Shown: positions 33,872 through 43,609 of the stretch, one piece after another
How positions within the stretch are numbered: position 1 is the stretch's first letter
Layout of the letters: every line of letters starts with the position of its first letter
NCBI RefSeq assembly: GCF_000979455.1
Contig: NZ_JJOY01000008.1
Coordinates: 1-48,242 of the forward strand
DNA from: Methanosarcina sp. 2.H.T.1A.6
Lineage (GTDB): Archaea; Halobacteriota; Methanosarcinia; Methanosarcinales; Methanosarcinaceae
DNA length: 48,242 nt
Direction: 5' to 3'
Notes under the pieces: generated by a model
What the model was told of the DNA's origin: nothing
What the model saw: only the letters and a program-made list of their open reading frames with translations
Databases searched by the model: none
Translations under genes and position numbers: made by a program

Positions 33872-36553
33872 TTACGTCCTTTTATACAGGAATACTGAAA
33901 GCAGGCAAGCTACTCCGATAGCCAGTTCAAATCCCGGAGCCTTCACATTTTCTTCCTGTTCAGGCCCTTTTTTAACTTCAGATCCTGTACTTTCCATACC
34001 TTCCTCTTCAATGGAACCGATTTCTTGCCCAGGTTCTATTTCGGTTGCACCTTCTCCTGGCATGGGTTCTATCTTTCCTGTTATTGCAAAGGAAGAGAAG
34101 CCCGGAACATCAGCTGTGAAATACAGGCATTTTTCATCTTCCCCTGATAGGTTGACTGGCAGCTGTTCCCATGTTTTGTTACTGTATCTGTTCAGAGCGA
34201 TTGTAGACTGGTCTATCTTTTTATCCTGTATCCAGGCTTTTTCAACCTTGAAGCAGACTTCAGGATTTTCGATGTTCTTTGAGGTTGCAATTCCACCGTT
34301 TCCGACCCATACGTTAAATGATTTACATACCTCATCCGAAGGCAGTTCGGAAACAAGTGCAGACTTATTTTTTAATTCCTCAACAATGGTCGTGGTTTTG
34401 CCCAGGGTCTTCTTTGCGTCAAAGCTCACATATGCAACGCAGGTTGCGTTCTTTGTGAAATCAAACTTTACAGCCTTGCCGTTTGTGATGAAGACCTGTG
34501 AGAGCTCTTTGGTTTCAACGTTTTTTGCAGGTTCAGGAGATCCACCAACACTTCCACCGCTGCTGTGGCTGCTTCCTCCGGAACTGCTCTCTTTTAGCAC
34601 AGTTATTGTAGCAGTTTTTGAGGCTGTACCGTTTTCGTTAGCTGCGGTAAGGGTAACTGTATAAACTCCCGGAGCTGGGTACACATAGACCACAGTTCCA
34701 GAGCTCACGTCAGCCAGGTCGTCATTGTCAAAATCCCAGCCTATTCCGGTCGCTTTTTGTGAAACGTCGGTATACAGGACGGAAAGTGGAGCATAGCCTT
34801 CAGAAACGTTCATGCTGAAATCTGCAACAGGAAGTCCGTCATTGATGTTTTCTGCTTCCAGTACGATTATTGTAGCAGTTTTTGAACTTGTTCCATTCTG
34901 ATTGCTTACACTCAGGTTAACGGTATAGTCTCCTGGAACTTCATACACATAAACCGGACTTTGAATGGCAGAGTCAGGTTGTCCATTATTGTCAAAGTCC
35001 CAGCTCCACGAAACTGCGTTTTGTGAAAGGTCTGTAAACTGGACTGCGAGAGGGGCAGGGCCCGGAATAGTGCTTGTACTGAAATCTGCAACAGGAAGCA
35101 CTGGCTCAGAAGGTTCCGGCACAGGCTCAGAGTTTTGAAGAACATTTATTGCACCGGTTTTTGAGTCCGTCCCGTTTGGATTACTTACTGTAAGCTTTAC
35201 AGTGTAAGTTCCTGCCAGGGAGTATGTGTGCACAGGACTCTGGACTTCTGAATTCGCTCCGTCTCCGAAATCCCAGTTCCATGCAGTGGGAGTTCCTGTG
35301 CTCTTATCAGCAAAGCTTACATCCAATGGTGCATTTCCTGAGGTAACATTGCTGCTGAAGTCCGCAACAGGAAGTATAGACTGCTGCGGTGTGGATGTGG
35401 ATACAAGGGGCAGATAGTCGGTAAAGTTCCTTCCGGCATATTCAGAATCTGCAATGCCGTCTCCGTTCACATCCTGCGCTATCTGGGAAAAACCCTTTCC
35501 GGCAGGAGTTGCCCAGAAATTACCTCCAATATAGGATCCCCCTGCAATGTTTGTACCTATGGTTCTTGTTGTGTTCCAGGTATTTCTTCTATTATAGATG
35601 TCTGCATTATAGGTATTATTGAGATAGTTGTTGAAAACACGGTTATCGTTGCTTCCAGCACACATGAATAAGCCGGAATAGCTATTTGAGGCAACAGTAT
35701 TACCTGAGACAGTGTTTCCGTCAGAGGAGTCAAGATGAATGCCTCTGGAGGTTTTATTAGCCGTGTTTCCGGAGATAGTATTATAGTTCGATAATGAGAT
35801 CAAAATCCCGTAGACATTATTTTCCGAGACCTTATTATCCAAAATTTTGTTCGTGTTTGAATTTCTAAAGTAAATGCCTCTATCGTTGTTGATTGCTGTG
35901 TTGTCGGTGAGCTCGCAATTGTTGGAATTCGCCAGATATATGCCGTAGTTCCTGTTCGAATCCAGCCTGTTGTTGAGCAGGTTGTTGTAATTGCTCGATT
36001 CCTGCAGAACAATACCAAAATTGTTCAAATTTGCTGCGTTGTTTGAAACATCATTCTTCTGGGAGTGACTGAGACTCATTCCATATCTGCGGTTCGAGTT
36101 TACCTTGTTGCCAGATAAGTTATTGTTATCCGAGGACCTCAAATATATCCCATCATAATTTTCCGTAATCTCATTATTAGTGATTGTACATTTGCTGCAT
36201 CTGACCAGAGAAACTCCTGCATATTTATCTCCAGCCCCTTTTATCTTAAATCCGCTAATTTGTGTGTTATTTGCCTGTTCCAGGCTGAATACGTTTGTTC
36301 TCAGATCCTTAGCCGTAACCACGGTATCTCCAGGATTACCTGATTCTGATCTGATTACCAGATTTTGTGTAGTGATTCTGATATTCTCAGTATAGGTTCC
36401 GGGTTTTACAATTATTTCATCGCCCGAGCTTGCGCCGCTTACCGCAGCCTGTATCGAGTCCCTGGGCTCGACAATAATCTCAACCGCTGTCACGATACCC
36501 GAGACTGCCACAAATATCAGCATGCCCACCAGTAAGGTGGCTAACCTGTGCAT
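33872..36553 (-). CDS. Secreted NosD-like beta-helix protein with three PKD and one PGF-pre-PGF domain
   Basis: 893 aa. Signal peptide MHRLATLLVGMLIFVAVSGI, NosD/CASH beta-helix (about 25-370), closing GGSYIGGNFWA block, three PKD domains (about 395-645), and a Ser/Gly-rich linker. A PGF-pre-PGF domain follows (about 670-830, from KELSQVFITNGKAVKFDFTK to VPGFSSFAITGK), then an acidic spacer and PGFELAIGVACLLSVFLYKR for archaeosortase anchoring. This is the one paralog with ATG at the well-spaced position: GGGGGA lies 6 nt ahead of it. Such proteins sit on the outside of the S-layer or cell surface; ligand unknown. Its last 160 residues are almost identical in DNA to those of the 40007-43609 gene. 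Confidence 0.92.
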   Translation of the reverse strand: MHRLATLLVGMLIFVAVSGIVTAVEIIVEPRDSIQAAVSGASSGDEIIVKPGTYTENIRITTQNLVIRSESGNPGDTVVTAKDLRTNVFSLEQANNTQISGFKIKGAGDKYAGVSLVRCSKCTITNNEITENYDGIYLRSSDNNNLSGNKVNSNRRYGMSLSHSQKNDVSNNAANLNNFGIVLQESSNYNNLLNNRLDSNRNYGIYLANSNNCELTDNTAINNDRGIYFRNSNTNKILDNKVSENNVYGILISLSNYNTISGNTANKTSRGIHLDSSDGNTVSGNTVASNSYSGLFMCAGSNDNRVFNNYLNNTYNADIYNRRNTWNTTRTIGTNIAGGSYIGGNFWATPAGKGFSQIAQDVNGDGIADSEYAGRNFTDYLPLVSTSTPQQSILPVADFSSNVTSGNAPLDVSFADKSTGTPTAWNWDFGDGANSEVQSPVHTYSLAGTYTVKLTVSNPNGTDSKTGAINVLQNSEPVPEPSEPVLPVADFSTSTIPGPAPLAVQFTDLSQNAVSWSWDFDNNGQPDSAIQSPVYVYEVPGDYTVNLSVSNQNGTSSKTATIIVLEAENINDGLPVADFSMNVSEGYAPLSVLYTDVSQKATGIGWDFDNDDLADVSSGTVVYVYPAPGVYTVTLTAANENGTASKTATITVLKESSSGGSSHSSGGSVGGSPEPAKNVETKELSQVFITNGKAVKFDFTKNATCVAYVSFDAKKTLGKTTTIVEELKNKSALVSELPSDEVCKSFNVWVGNGGIATSKNIENPEVCFKVEKAWIQDKKIDQSTIALNRYSNKTWEQLPVNLSGEDEKCLYFTADVPGFSSFAITGKIEPMPGEGATEIEPGQEIGSIEEEGMESTGSEVKKGPEQEENVKAPGFELAIGVACLLSVFLYKRT

Positions 36554-37305
36554 TTTATTTCCCCCACATATAATTAAATTTTATATTGATACTTCATATA
36601 ATAAATCCGAAATTAAACGTTTAACCATATAAAGATATTGAATTGAACTAATATTAGTAAGGAGTTATAATAGTACTCTAAAAATCGAGGGGGCACTGAA
36701 ATTAATAGTCTTGTTTATTCAAATTAATTATGTGATGTATAAAAATAGCCAGCTGCTTGTCTTTAGAGTTATGGTCCGTGTCAAAAAATATCGATAAAAT
36801 TAAATATACTTCCACTCTTTAAAAGTTACACTTTTTCCAGCTACTAAAAAATCAACTGTATTCAACCTGTAAGATGATTTTTCAGTCCTTAAAAGAGGTG
36901 TTATCTAATGTGTACTAATAAATTTTAGTAGCGAAGATTTATATAAATTTTATTAATAAGTAAACTTGAATAATACGAACATATAATTAAATTTTTTTAT
37001 ACTAATAAAAAAAATATACGGCTTCTGGCATCTGTCGGATGAACTAACGATTCCCTTACTTGAAGAAAGGACTTTAAAATTCAGAAGATTAAGATCTTAT
37101 GAAAAAGTAAGGGAAAAAGTATAACCGAAAAAGAAAAGAAAAAGAAAAAATCGGGATGAAGGAAACCTACCTTCACCCGGCTTTTTTAGTGTTGATTTAG
37201 CTATTTCGTTATGGTCTCTATGAAACCAGGCATTATCAACTCCGTTTTGTTGATTGTGGTTTCACTTTCATAATTAGTTTCATTTTTGGAAGTAATTGCT
37301 TTTGT
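36554..37305. other. Spacer carrying the residual tail of the third beta-helix gene
   Basis: 37201-37305 is still in frame after the TAA stop of the third beta-helix gene and encodes a further 34 residues including IMPGFIETITK, then TAG. ACATATAATTAAATTTT occurs both near 36574 and 36979. The remaining sequence is AT-rich without other recognisable content. Confidence 0.6.
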
Positions 37306-39510
37306 TTAGTTTGTAGACGTCTCCGATTCATCTATAGATGCCTCATTTTCATCTATGGATGTTTCAGAGTCATCTACGGATGAATCATTTTCATCTACGG
37401 ATGAAGAATCATTTTCATCTACGGATGAATCTTTTTCATCTACAGATGTTTCAGAGTCATCTACGGATGTATCAGAGTCATCCACAGATGTATCATTTTC
37501 ATCTATGGATGTTTCAGAGTCATCTATGGATGTTTCAGAGTCATCTATGGATGTTTCAGAGTCATCTATGGATGTTTCAGAGTCATCTACGGATGTATCA
37601 TTTTCATCTATGGATGTATCCGTTTGATCATCTGTTAAATTTACTGGAGTTATGGGCTGTTCCGGTTCAGAGACAGCTACAAGCGGGAGGTAATCCGTAT
37701 AGCCGCTGGTTGAGATCTTGTACACTCCATCAGCAATGCCATCGCCATCCGCATCAGTTGCAGTCTGGGAAAAGCCTGTCCCATCGGGTTTTGCCCAGAG
37801 ATTTCCTCCGATGTAGGGTCCGCCTGCAATATTTATGCCTGCGGTTTTTGTTGTGTTCCAGACGTTCCCAACGCTTCTCGGTTTAATATCTGCGTTAAAG
37901 TTGTTGTTCAGGTAGTTATTAAATACGGTATTGTTGTTGCTTGTGGAGGCCATATAGATGCCTGAAACGTCGTTTGAAACAATAGTATTACCTGAAATTG
38001 TATTATCGCCGGAAGTGCTCAGATGGATGCCCCGGTTGCTTTTGGAAGCTTCGTTTTCTGAGACATTGTTTTCTGAGGAATACGACAGCAGGATTGCGTA
38101 ATCGCCGTTATCCAGAACAGTATTGTTCGAAAGAGTGTTCCCATTCGATGTTGTAAGGAAAACTCCCCTATTATTGCCGGAAGCTTCGTTGCCGTTTAAG
38201 TTATTGTTACTTGAACCTTTGAGGTATATCCCATAAGCACGGTTAGACCTTGCTGTGTTGTTGATAAGGTCATTATAGTTGCTTGAGTTTTCCAGGACAA
38301 TACCATGGTCATTGCCTTCGCTTGCATTGTTGTTAGAGAGTACGTTCCATCCTGAGCGCAACAGGTAAGCTCCGTACCTGTTGTACAAAGCTGTATTGTT
38401 TAAGAGCATATTATAATTGGAATCCTGCAGGTTAAGTCCTCTTCCACCGTTTTGTATACTGTTATTAAGGACAGTACTGTTGCTGGAAAACGCCAGGTTT
38501 ATACCAATTGCGTTGTTCGATAGTATGTTTTCACTTAGATTACAGTTAGTAGAGGATAATAAAGAGATTCCAGAGATAATGTTATCCGAAACTGAATTTT
38601 CAGAAACATTATTGTTTCCTGTGGATGCGATCTGGATACCTCTTCCGTTATTTGAAACCACATTACCCGAGAGCATGCTTTCGTCTGAACTTAACAGGAA
38701 AATGCCGCTGCTGCTGTTCAATGCTGTATTTTTTGTCAGGCTGTTACCACTGGAATCCTTCAGATATATGCCAGAGACCATGTTTGAATCTACCGTATTG
38801 CCTGTCAGGTTGTTGTTGCTTGAACCTACAAGGTGGATTCCATAATCTTCATTTGAGCTTGCGGTGTTGTTTTCAAGGCTGGTGTCACTGCAGCTTTCCA
38901 GGACAATCCCGTGGTCAGCGCTCATACTTACCTTATTATCCGAGAGCATGTTCCCTTCGGAGACAAGCAGATATATTCCGAACCTCTGATTTGAAACTGT
39001 GTTGCCTGAAGCCCTGTTATAGTTTGATCTCTCGATATTAATTGCTCTCTTACCTTCTACTGCTGTGTTGTTGAGGATAAGGTTGTAATTTGAATTCTTC
39101 AGGTATATTCCGAGAGCGTCATTTAAAAACTCGTTATTTTCTATGGTACAGTTACCGGACCTTATCAGGTAGACCCCTGCACGATCAGTTCCGGCGCCAT
39201 TAATGCTTAACCCTGTAATTGTGATGTTATCTGCTTCTACGTAAAATACATCATCAGCTTGATTTTTCGCCGTAACTATCGTATCTCCGGGATTCCCGGA
39301 AGCTGACCTGATTACCAGGTCACTCGTCATTATTCTAAGATTTTCAGTATAGTTTCCGGGACTTATGACGACCTCATCACCTGAAACAGTATTATTAACC
39401 GCATTCTGTATTGATTCTCCTGGCTGGACAATAATCTCAGTTGCGGTTCCGATACCAGAGCCTAACGTAAAGACAAGTAAGGCTAAAAATAGAGCGATAA
39501 ATCTGTGTAT
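37306..39510 (-). CDS. NosD-like beta-helix protein with acidic repeat tail and lost anchor; ATA at start site
   Basis: About 734 aa if counted from ATA at 39510. The first canonical start (ATG, 39330) would remove the signal peptide HRFIALFLALLVFTLGSGIG and the first helix turn (SIQNAVNNTVSGDEVVISPG). In front of the ATA is GGGGGA with 5 nt spacing; the neighbouring paralog has ATG-CAC-AGG where this has ATA-CAC-AGA. A long CASH beta-helix (about 30-560) ends with GGPYIGGNLWA, followed directly by some fifteen DD/ESETSI-type acidic heptads instead of PKD domains. Translation stops at TAA before the PGF anchor; 34 more in-frame codons past the stop include a PGF but no membrane helix. It may be released from the cell, or be decaying. 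Confidence 0.75.
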   Translation of the reverse strand: MHRFIALFLALLVFTLGSGIGTATEIIVQPGESIQNAVNNTVSGDEVVISPGNYTENLRIMTSDLVIRSASGNPGDTIVTAKNQADDVFYVEADNITITGLSINGAGTDRAGVYLIRSGNCTIENNEFLNDALGIYLKNSNYNLILNNTAVEGKRAINIERSNYNRASGNTVSNQRFGIYLLVSEGNMLSDNKVSMSADHGIVLESCSDTSLENNTASSNEDYGIHLVGSSNNNLTGNTVDSNMVSGIYLKDSSGNSLTKNTALNSSSGIFLLSSDESMLSGNVVSNNGRGIQIASTGNNNVSENSVSDNIISGISLLSSTNCNLSENILSNNAIGINLAFSSNSTVLNNSIQNGGRGLNLQDSNYNMLLNNTALYNRYGAYLLRSGWNVLSNNNASEGNDHGIVLENSSNYNDLINNTARSNRAYGIYLKGSSNNNLNGNEASGNNRGVFLTTSNGNTLSNNTVLDNGDYAILLSYSSENNVSENEASKSNRGIHLSTSGDNTISGNTIVSNDVSGIYMASTSNNNTVFNNYLNNNFNADIKPRSVGNVWNTTKTAGINIAGGPYIGGNLWAKPDGTGFSQTATDADGDGIADGVYKISTSGYTDYLPLVAVSEPEQPITPVNLTDDQTDTSIDENDTSVDDSETSIDDSETSIDDSETSIDDSETSIDENDTSVDDSDTSVDDSETSVDEKDSSVDENDSSSVDENDSSVDDSETSIDENEASIDESETSTN
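37314..37625. repeat. 21-bp coding minisatellite
   Basis: About fifteen units of roughly 21 bp (TCATCTATGGATGTTTCAGA and variants) encode the acidic SIDDSET-like heptads. All units keep the frame. Confidence 0.92.
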
Positions 39511-40006
39511 TTAAATCCCCCACATCAGATATTTATTATATTCCCTATTTATAATCTCCATTTAAAATAAACATGAAATAATATAAATGTATTAGAAAAT
39601 AATATCAGAATAATAACCATGGAAGTACACGAAGATAACCATGGAAATACACGAAAAATAGCAGATCAATACAGTCTATTGAAATAAACTCAATATTTTC
39701 TCTTTTGCGAGGTTTCAGATTAGCTTTTATAACAAAAGCTAACAGTTGAACCTTTAAAATTAACCTTATTTGCTGTTTATTACAGGCAGGTGTTTTACTT
39801 AATAAGAAAATGTGTAGAAAAAAGTGTGTAAAAAAACATGTAAAAAAGCGTGTAGAAAAAAGTGTGTAAAAAAAACATGTAAAAAAGCGTGTAGAAAAAA
39901 GTATGAGAAAAGAACAAAAAAGAAAAGCAGGATGAAGGTATCAAACCTCCATCCAGTCTTATTTCTACACTTAAATTTACTATTTATTTACTTTCATTTA
40001 GCTGTT
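39511..40006. other. Spacer with 38-39-bp repeat
   Basis: Contains the ribosome binding site of the third beta-helix gene (39516-39521) and two ACCATGGAA(A/G)TACACGAA copies near 39618-39655. A 38-39-bp tandem repeat (unit beginning GTGTAGAAAAAAGTGTGTAA) runs at 39812-39927. A Lys-rich open frame across the repeat is an artefact. Confidence 0.65.
39812..39905. repeat. 38-39-bp tandem repeat
   Basis: Unit starts at 39812, 39850 and 39889. It consists of A-rich tracts separated by TGTGTAG and ACATGT. Confidence 0.85.
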
Positions 40007-43000
40007 TTATTTTCTTTTATACAGTAATACTGCAAGCAGACCTGCCACACCGTAAACCATCTCAAAGCCCGGCGTGCTATTCTCATCTTGTCCGGGTTCC
40101 TGAGCAACTTCCGATCCTGTATCCTCCGTGTTCTTTTCAGAGTTGCCAGATTCATCATCGGGCTGTATTTCAGTTACAGTTTCTTCCGGAGATGTATTTG
40201 CCTTCCCTGTTATTGCAAAGGAAGAGAAGCCCGGAACATCAGCTGTGAAGTACAGGTATTTGTCATCTTCTTTTAACAGGCTGACTGGCAACTGCCCCCA
40301 TTTTTTATCGCTGTACCTGTTCAGGGCAATGGTAGATCTGTCTATCTTTTTATCCTGTATCCAGGCCTTTTCAACCTTGAAGCAGACTACAGGGTTTTCG
40401 ATGTTATTTGAGGTTGCAAACCCACCGTTTCCGACCCATAAGTTAAAGGACTTATAGACCTCACCCGAAGGCAGTTCGGAAACCAGTGAGGACTTTCCTT
40501 TCAGCATCTCGGCAATGGTTGTGATTTTACCTGCGGTCTTCTTTGCATCAAAGCTCACATAAACAACACAGGTTGCTTCCTTCGTGAAATCAAACTTTAC
40601 AGCTTTTCCGTTTGTAATGAAGACCTGAGAAAGTTCCTTTGCTTCAATGTTTCTGGAAGATTCAGGAGAGCCGCCACCGCCACCACTGCTGCTTCCTCCG
40701 CTGCTCTTTCTCTCTACAGCTATCAGAATAGTTTTTGAAGTCGTGCCGTTTGCATTGCTTACTGTCAGTTTGGCGGGGTAAGTCCCTACCAGGGAATAAG
40801 TATGCGTTGGATTCAACTCAGTTGAAGTAACTCCGTCTCCAAAGTCCCAACTCCTCGATGTTGCGTCTTGCGAACGGTCAGTAAAGAGGACGGAAAGGGG
40901 AGCATAGCCACTGGTGACATTGGTTTCGAAGTTTGCGACAGGAAGTACATCATTATCTACATTCTCTTCCAGCACAGTTATAACAGCAGTTTTTGAATTT
41001 ATGCCTTTCAGATTGCTTACTGTAAGGTTAACGGTATAGTTTCCTGCCTGAGAATAAGAATGCGTTGGATTCGTATCGTTTGAAGTAGCTCCATCTCCAA
41101 AGTTCCAGCTTCTCGATGTTGCGTTCTGTGAACGGTCAGTAAAGGAGACTGAAAGGGGAGCAGAGCCGCTGGTAGGATTGGCGATAAAGTCTGCTACAGG
41201 AAATACATCATTATCTACATTCTCTTCCAGCACAGTTATAACAGCAGTTTTTGAATCCGTGCCTTTCAGGTTGCTTACTGTAAGGTTAACAGTATAGTTT
41301 CCTGCCCAGTAATAAGAATGCGTTGGATTCGTATCGTTTGAAGTATCTCCGTCTCCAAAATTCCAGCTCCTCGATGTTGCGTTCTGTGAACGGTCAGTAA
41401 ACTGAACGGGAAGGGGGGCAGAGCCGCTAGTGGGATTGGCGGTAAAGTCTGCGACAGGAGGTACATCAATTTCGTTTTCCAGCACAGTTATAACAGCAGT
41501 TTTTGAATCCGTGCCTTTCAGGTTGCTTACTGTCAGGTTAACGGTATAGTTTCCTGCCAGGGAATAAGAATGCGTTGGATTCGTATCGTTTGAAGTAGCT
41601 CCGTCTCCAAATTTCCAGCTCCTCGATGTTGCGTTTTGTGAACGGTCAGTAAAGGTAACTGAGAGGGGAGCAGGGCCGCTAGTAGGAGTGGCTGAAAAGT
41701 CTGCTACAGGAAACGCCGGCTCTGGTGCAGAAACAGCTACAAGCGGGAGATAGTCGATTAAGTTATCTCCATTATATTGCGTATCAATAATGCCGTCCCC
41801 ATTTGAATCATTATTTGCATTTAGTTGGGAGAAACCTGTTCCGAGGGGAGTTGCCCAGTAATTACCTCCAACATAGGACCCGCCTACAATGCTTTTACCT
41901 GGAGCTTTTGGTGTGTTCCAGACACTTCCATTGTTTTTATTATCTGTGTTATATGTATTATTCAAGTAATTGTTGAAAATAAGGTTATTAGTGCTCCGAG
42001 AACACAAAAATAGACCGTATTTAATGCTTGAAGTTACACTATTACTTGAAACATTATTGTTTTGAGAAGAATCCAAAGAAATTCCATAGACGTTGTTATC
42101 AGCCGTATTCATGTAGAGGACATTGCCATTGGAATACGAGAGCATTATCCCATTCGAGTTATTAACATCTGCCGTATTATCAGATAAAATATTGTTGGAG
42201 ATCATACTCCCGTTTGAATATTTCACATAGATTCCTTTAGAGTTGCTCGAAGCTGTATTACTGACCAGGTTACTGTTGCTGGAATTTATCAGGTAAATCC
42301 CATAATTACTGTTAGAACTTGCAGTATTGCTGATAAGGTTATTATTACTGCCGACATCGTCAAGAACAATACCAGTACCGCTATTAGAATTTGCCTTATT
42401 ACCTGAAAGTGTGTTCCCACTGGATAACGAGCCTAAGTAAATACCTCTGCCGTTTTGGGATACGCTGTTGTTGAACACTTTATTATTGCTTGAATTGTCC
42501 AGAAGGATGCCTTGAGTCGGGTTCAAATTTGCTTCATTGTTTTCCAGGATATTATCACTGACTCTATAAAGACTGATACCAGAGCCGGTGTTTGAATTTG
42601 CCGTATTCTCTAAAAGCGTATTATCGCTGGATGTGAGCGTTATATAAAAGCCCTGGGTGTTGTTATACGCATTATTGCCAGTCAGGTTGTTGTTATCGGA
42701 ATACCTTACAGCTATCCCGTATGGGCTGCTTGAAGCCGTATTACTCAGAATGTTGTTATTACTTGAGTTGTCCAGGAAAATACCATGGTCACTATTCAGA
42801 TTTACCTCGTTACCTGAAATTGTGTTTTCATTGGATGTTACGAGGTAAATGCTATTGGAGTTGTTAAATGCGGTATTACTCTTCAGTTTATTGTTACTGG
42901 AATTTACCAGATATATACCAGAGACGGCGTTCGAATTAAAGCTGCTGCTTTCCAGATTATTATTACTGGAGGTCTCCAGAACAATACCTGTACTGCTCAT

Positions 43001-43609
43001 ACTTTCAGTGATTTCTGAAAGGTTGTTTGAGTCGGAATTCTGGAGATATATCCCGTACCTCTGATTAGAAATCGTGTTGTTTGAGACGGTGGTATGTTTA
43101 GACCACTCAATATTAATTCCTCGACCTGCGCCTACCGGACTATCTTTGGTAGCAATGTTGTTTCGGATGACATTATAATCGGAATATTCCAAATATATTC
43201 CAAGGGCGTCGTTGTATAATATGTTGTCCTCAATGGTACAGTTAGGACTTGTGAGCACATGAATTCCTGAGTTGTCATTTCCTGCCCCAGTAATATTGAA
43301 CCCTTTAACCGTTACGTTGTTTGTATTCTGTATAGTGATTACAGATGCATTTGGGTTGTCCGCAGTAATTGTCGTGTCCGCAGGGTTCCCGGATTCTGAC
43401 CTGATTACCAGATTATCTTTACTGATATCAATATTTTCTATATAAGTTCCGGATTCAACGATAATTACATCGCCTGAATTTGCACTGTCCACTGCGGCCT
43501 GTATAGAATTCGTAGAATTGGCATGAATATCAGCCGCTGCCCCAATACAGGAGCTTAATGTGATTATGAGAGTGGTTAGCATTAAAAATTGTAATCTGTT
43601 AATTCTCAT
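40007..43609 (-). CDS. Large secreted beta-helix protein with four PKD and one PGF-pre-PGF domain
   Basis: 1200 aa from the ATG at 43609. Signal peptide (NRLQFLMLTTLIITLSSCIG, residues 4-23), long NosD/CASH beta-helix (about 30-600), closing GGSYVGGNYWA block, and four PKD domains (about 630-975). Three of the PKD boundaries are nearly identical at DNA level, with 252-258-bp spacing (repeat starts near 40971, 41229, 41481). A PGF-pre-PGF domain (about 990-1150) and PGFEMVYGVAGLLAVLLYKR follow. The ATG directly abuts GGAGGA, too close for normal initiation. The codon at the usual distance is ATT (43603), which aligns with the ATG or ATA starts of the paralogs. It is expected to be anchored at the cell surface by archaeosortase. 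Confidence 0.92.
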   Translation of the reverse strand: MRINRLQFLMLTTLIITLSSCIGAAADIHANSTNSIQAAVDSANSGDVIIVESGTYIENIDISKDNLVIRSESGNPADTTITADNPNASVITIQNTNNVTVKGFNITGAGNDNSGIHVLTSPNCTIEDNILYNDALGIYLEYSDYNVIRNNIATKDSPVGAGRGINIEWSKHTTVSNNTISNQRYGIYLQNSDSNNLSEITESMSSTGIVLETSSNNNLESSSFNSNAVSGIYLVNSSNNKLKSNTAFNNSNSIYLVTSNENTISGNEVNLNSDHGIFLDNSSNNNILSNTASSSPYGIAVRYSDNNNLTGNNAYNNTQGFYITLTSSDNTLLENTANSNTGSGISLYRVSDNILENNEANLNPTQGILLDNSSNNKVFNNSVSQNGRGIYLGSLSSGNTLSGNKANSNSGTGIVLDDVGSNNNLISNTASSNSNYGIYLINSSNSNLVSNTASSNSKGIYVKYSNGSMISNNILSDNTADVNNSNGIMLSYSNGNVLYMNTADNNVYGISLDSSQNNNVSSNSVTSSIKYGLFLCSRSTNNLIFNNYLNNTYNTDNKNNGSVWNTPKAPGKSIVGGSYVGGNYWATPLGTGFSQLNANNDSNGDGIIDTQYNGDNLIDYLPLVAVSAPEPAFPVADFSATPTSGPAPLSVTFTDRSQNATSRSWKFGDGATSNDTNPTHSYSLAGNYTVNLTVSNLKGTDSKTAVITVLENEIDVPPVADFTANPTSGSAPLPVQFTDRSQNATSRSWNFGDGDTSNDTNPTHSYYWAGNYTVNLTVSNLKGTDSKTAVITVLEENVDNDVFPVADFIANPTSGSAPLSVSFTDRSQNATSRSWNFGDGATSNDTNPTHSYSQAGNYTVNLTVSNLKGINSKTAVITVLEENVDNDVLPVANFETNVTSGYAPLSVLFTDRSQDATSRSWDFGDGVTSTELNPTHTYSLVGTYPAKLTVSNANGTTSKTILIAVERKSSGGSSSGGGGGSPESSRNIEAKELSQVFITNGKAVKFDFTKEATCVVYVSFDAKKTAGKITTIAEMLKGKSSLVSELPSGEVYKSFNLWVGNGGFATSNNIENPVVCFKVEKAWIQDKKIDRSTIALNRYSDKKWGQLPVSLLKEDDKYLYFTADVPGFSSFAITGKANTSPEETVTEIQPDDESGNSEKNTEDTGSEVAQEPGQDENSTPGFEMVYGVAGLLAVLLYKRK

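Noticed and set aside
37201-37308. Pyrrolysine readthrough at the end of beta-helix gene 3
   Set aside because: The stop codon is TAA, not TAG; the TAG comes only at the end of the extra 34 codons.
37355-37627. Plus-strand Ser/Asp-rich ORF opposite the beta-helix gene 3 tail
   Set aside because: It is the antisense reading of the 21-bp minisatellite; repeats of length divisible by three keep several frames open.
39824-40027. Lys/Cys-rich plus-strand ORF
   Set aside because: Produced by the A-rich 38-39-bp tandem repeat; no ribosome binding site, and it overlaps the end of beta-helix gene 4.
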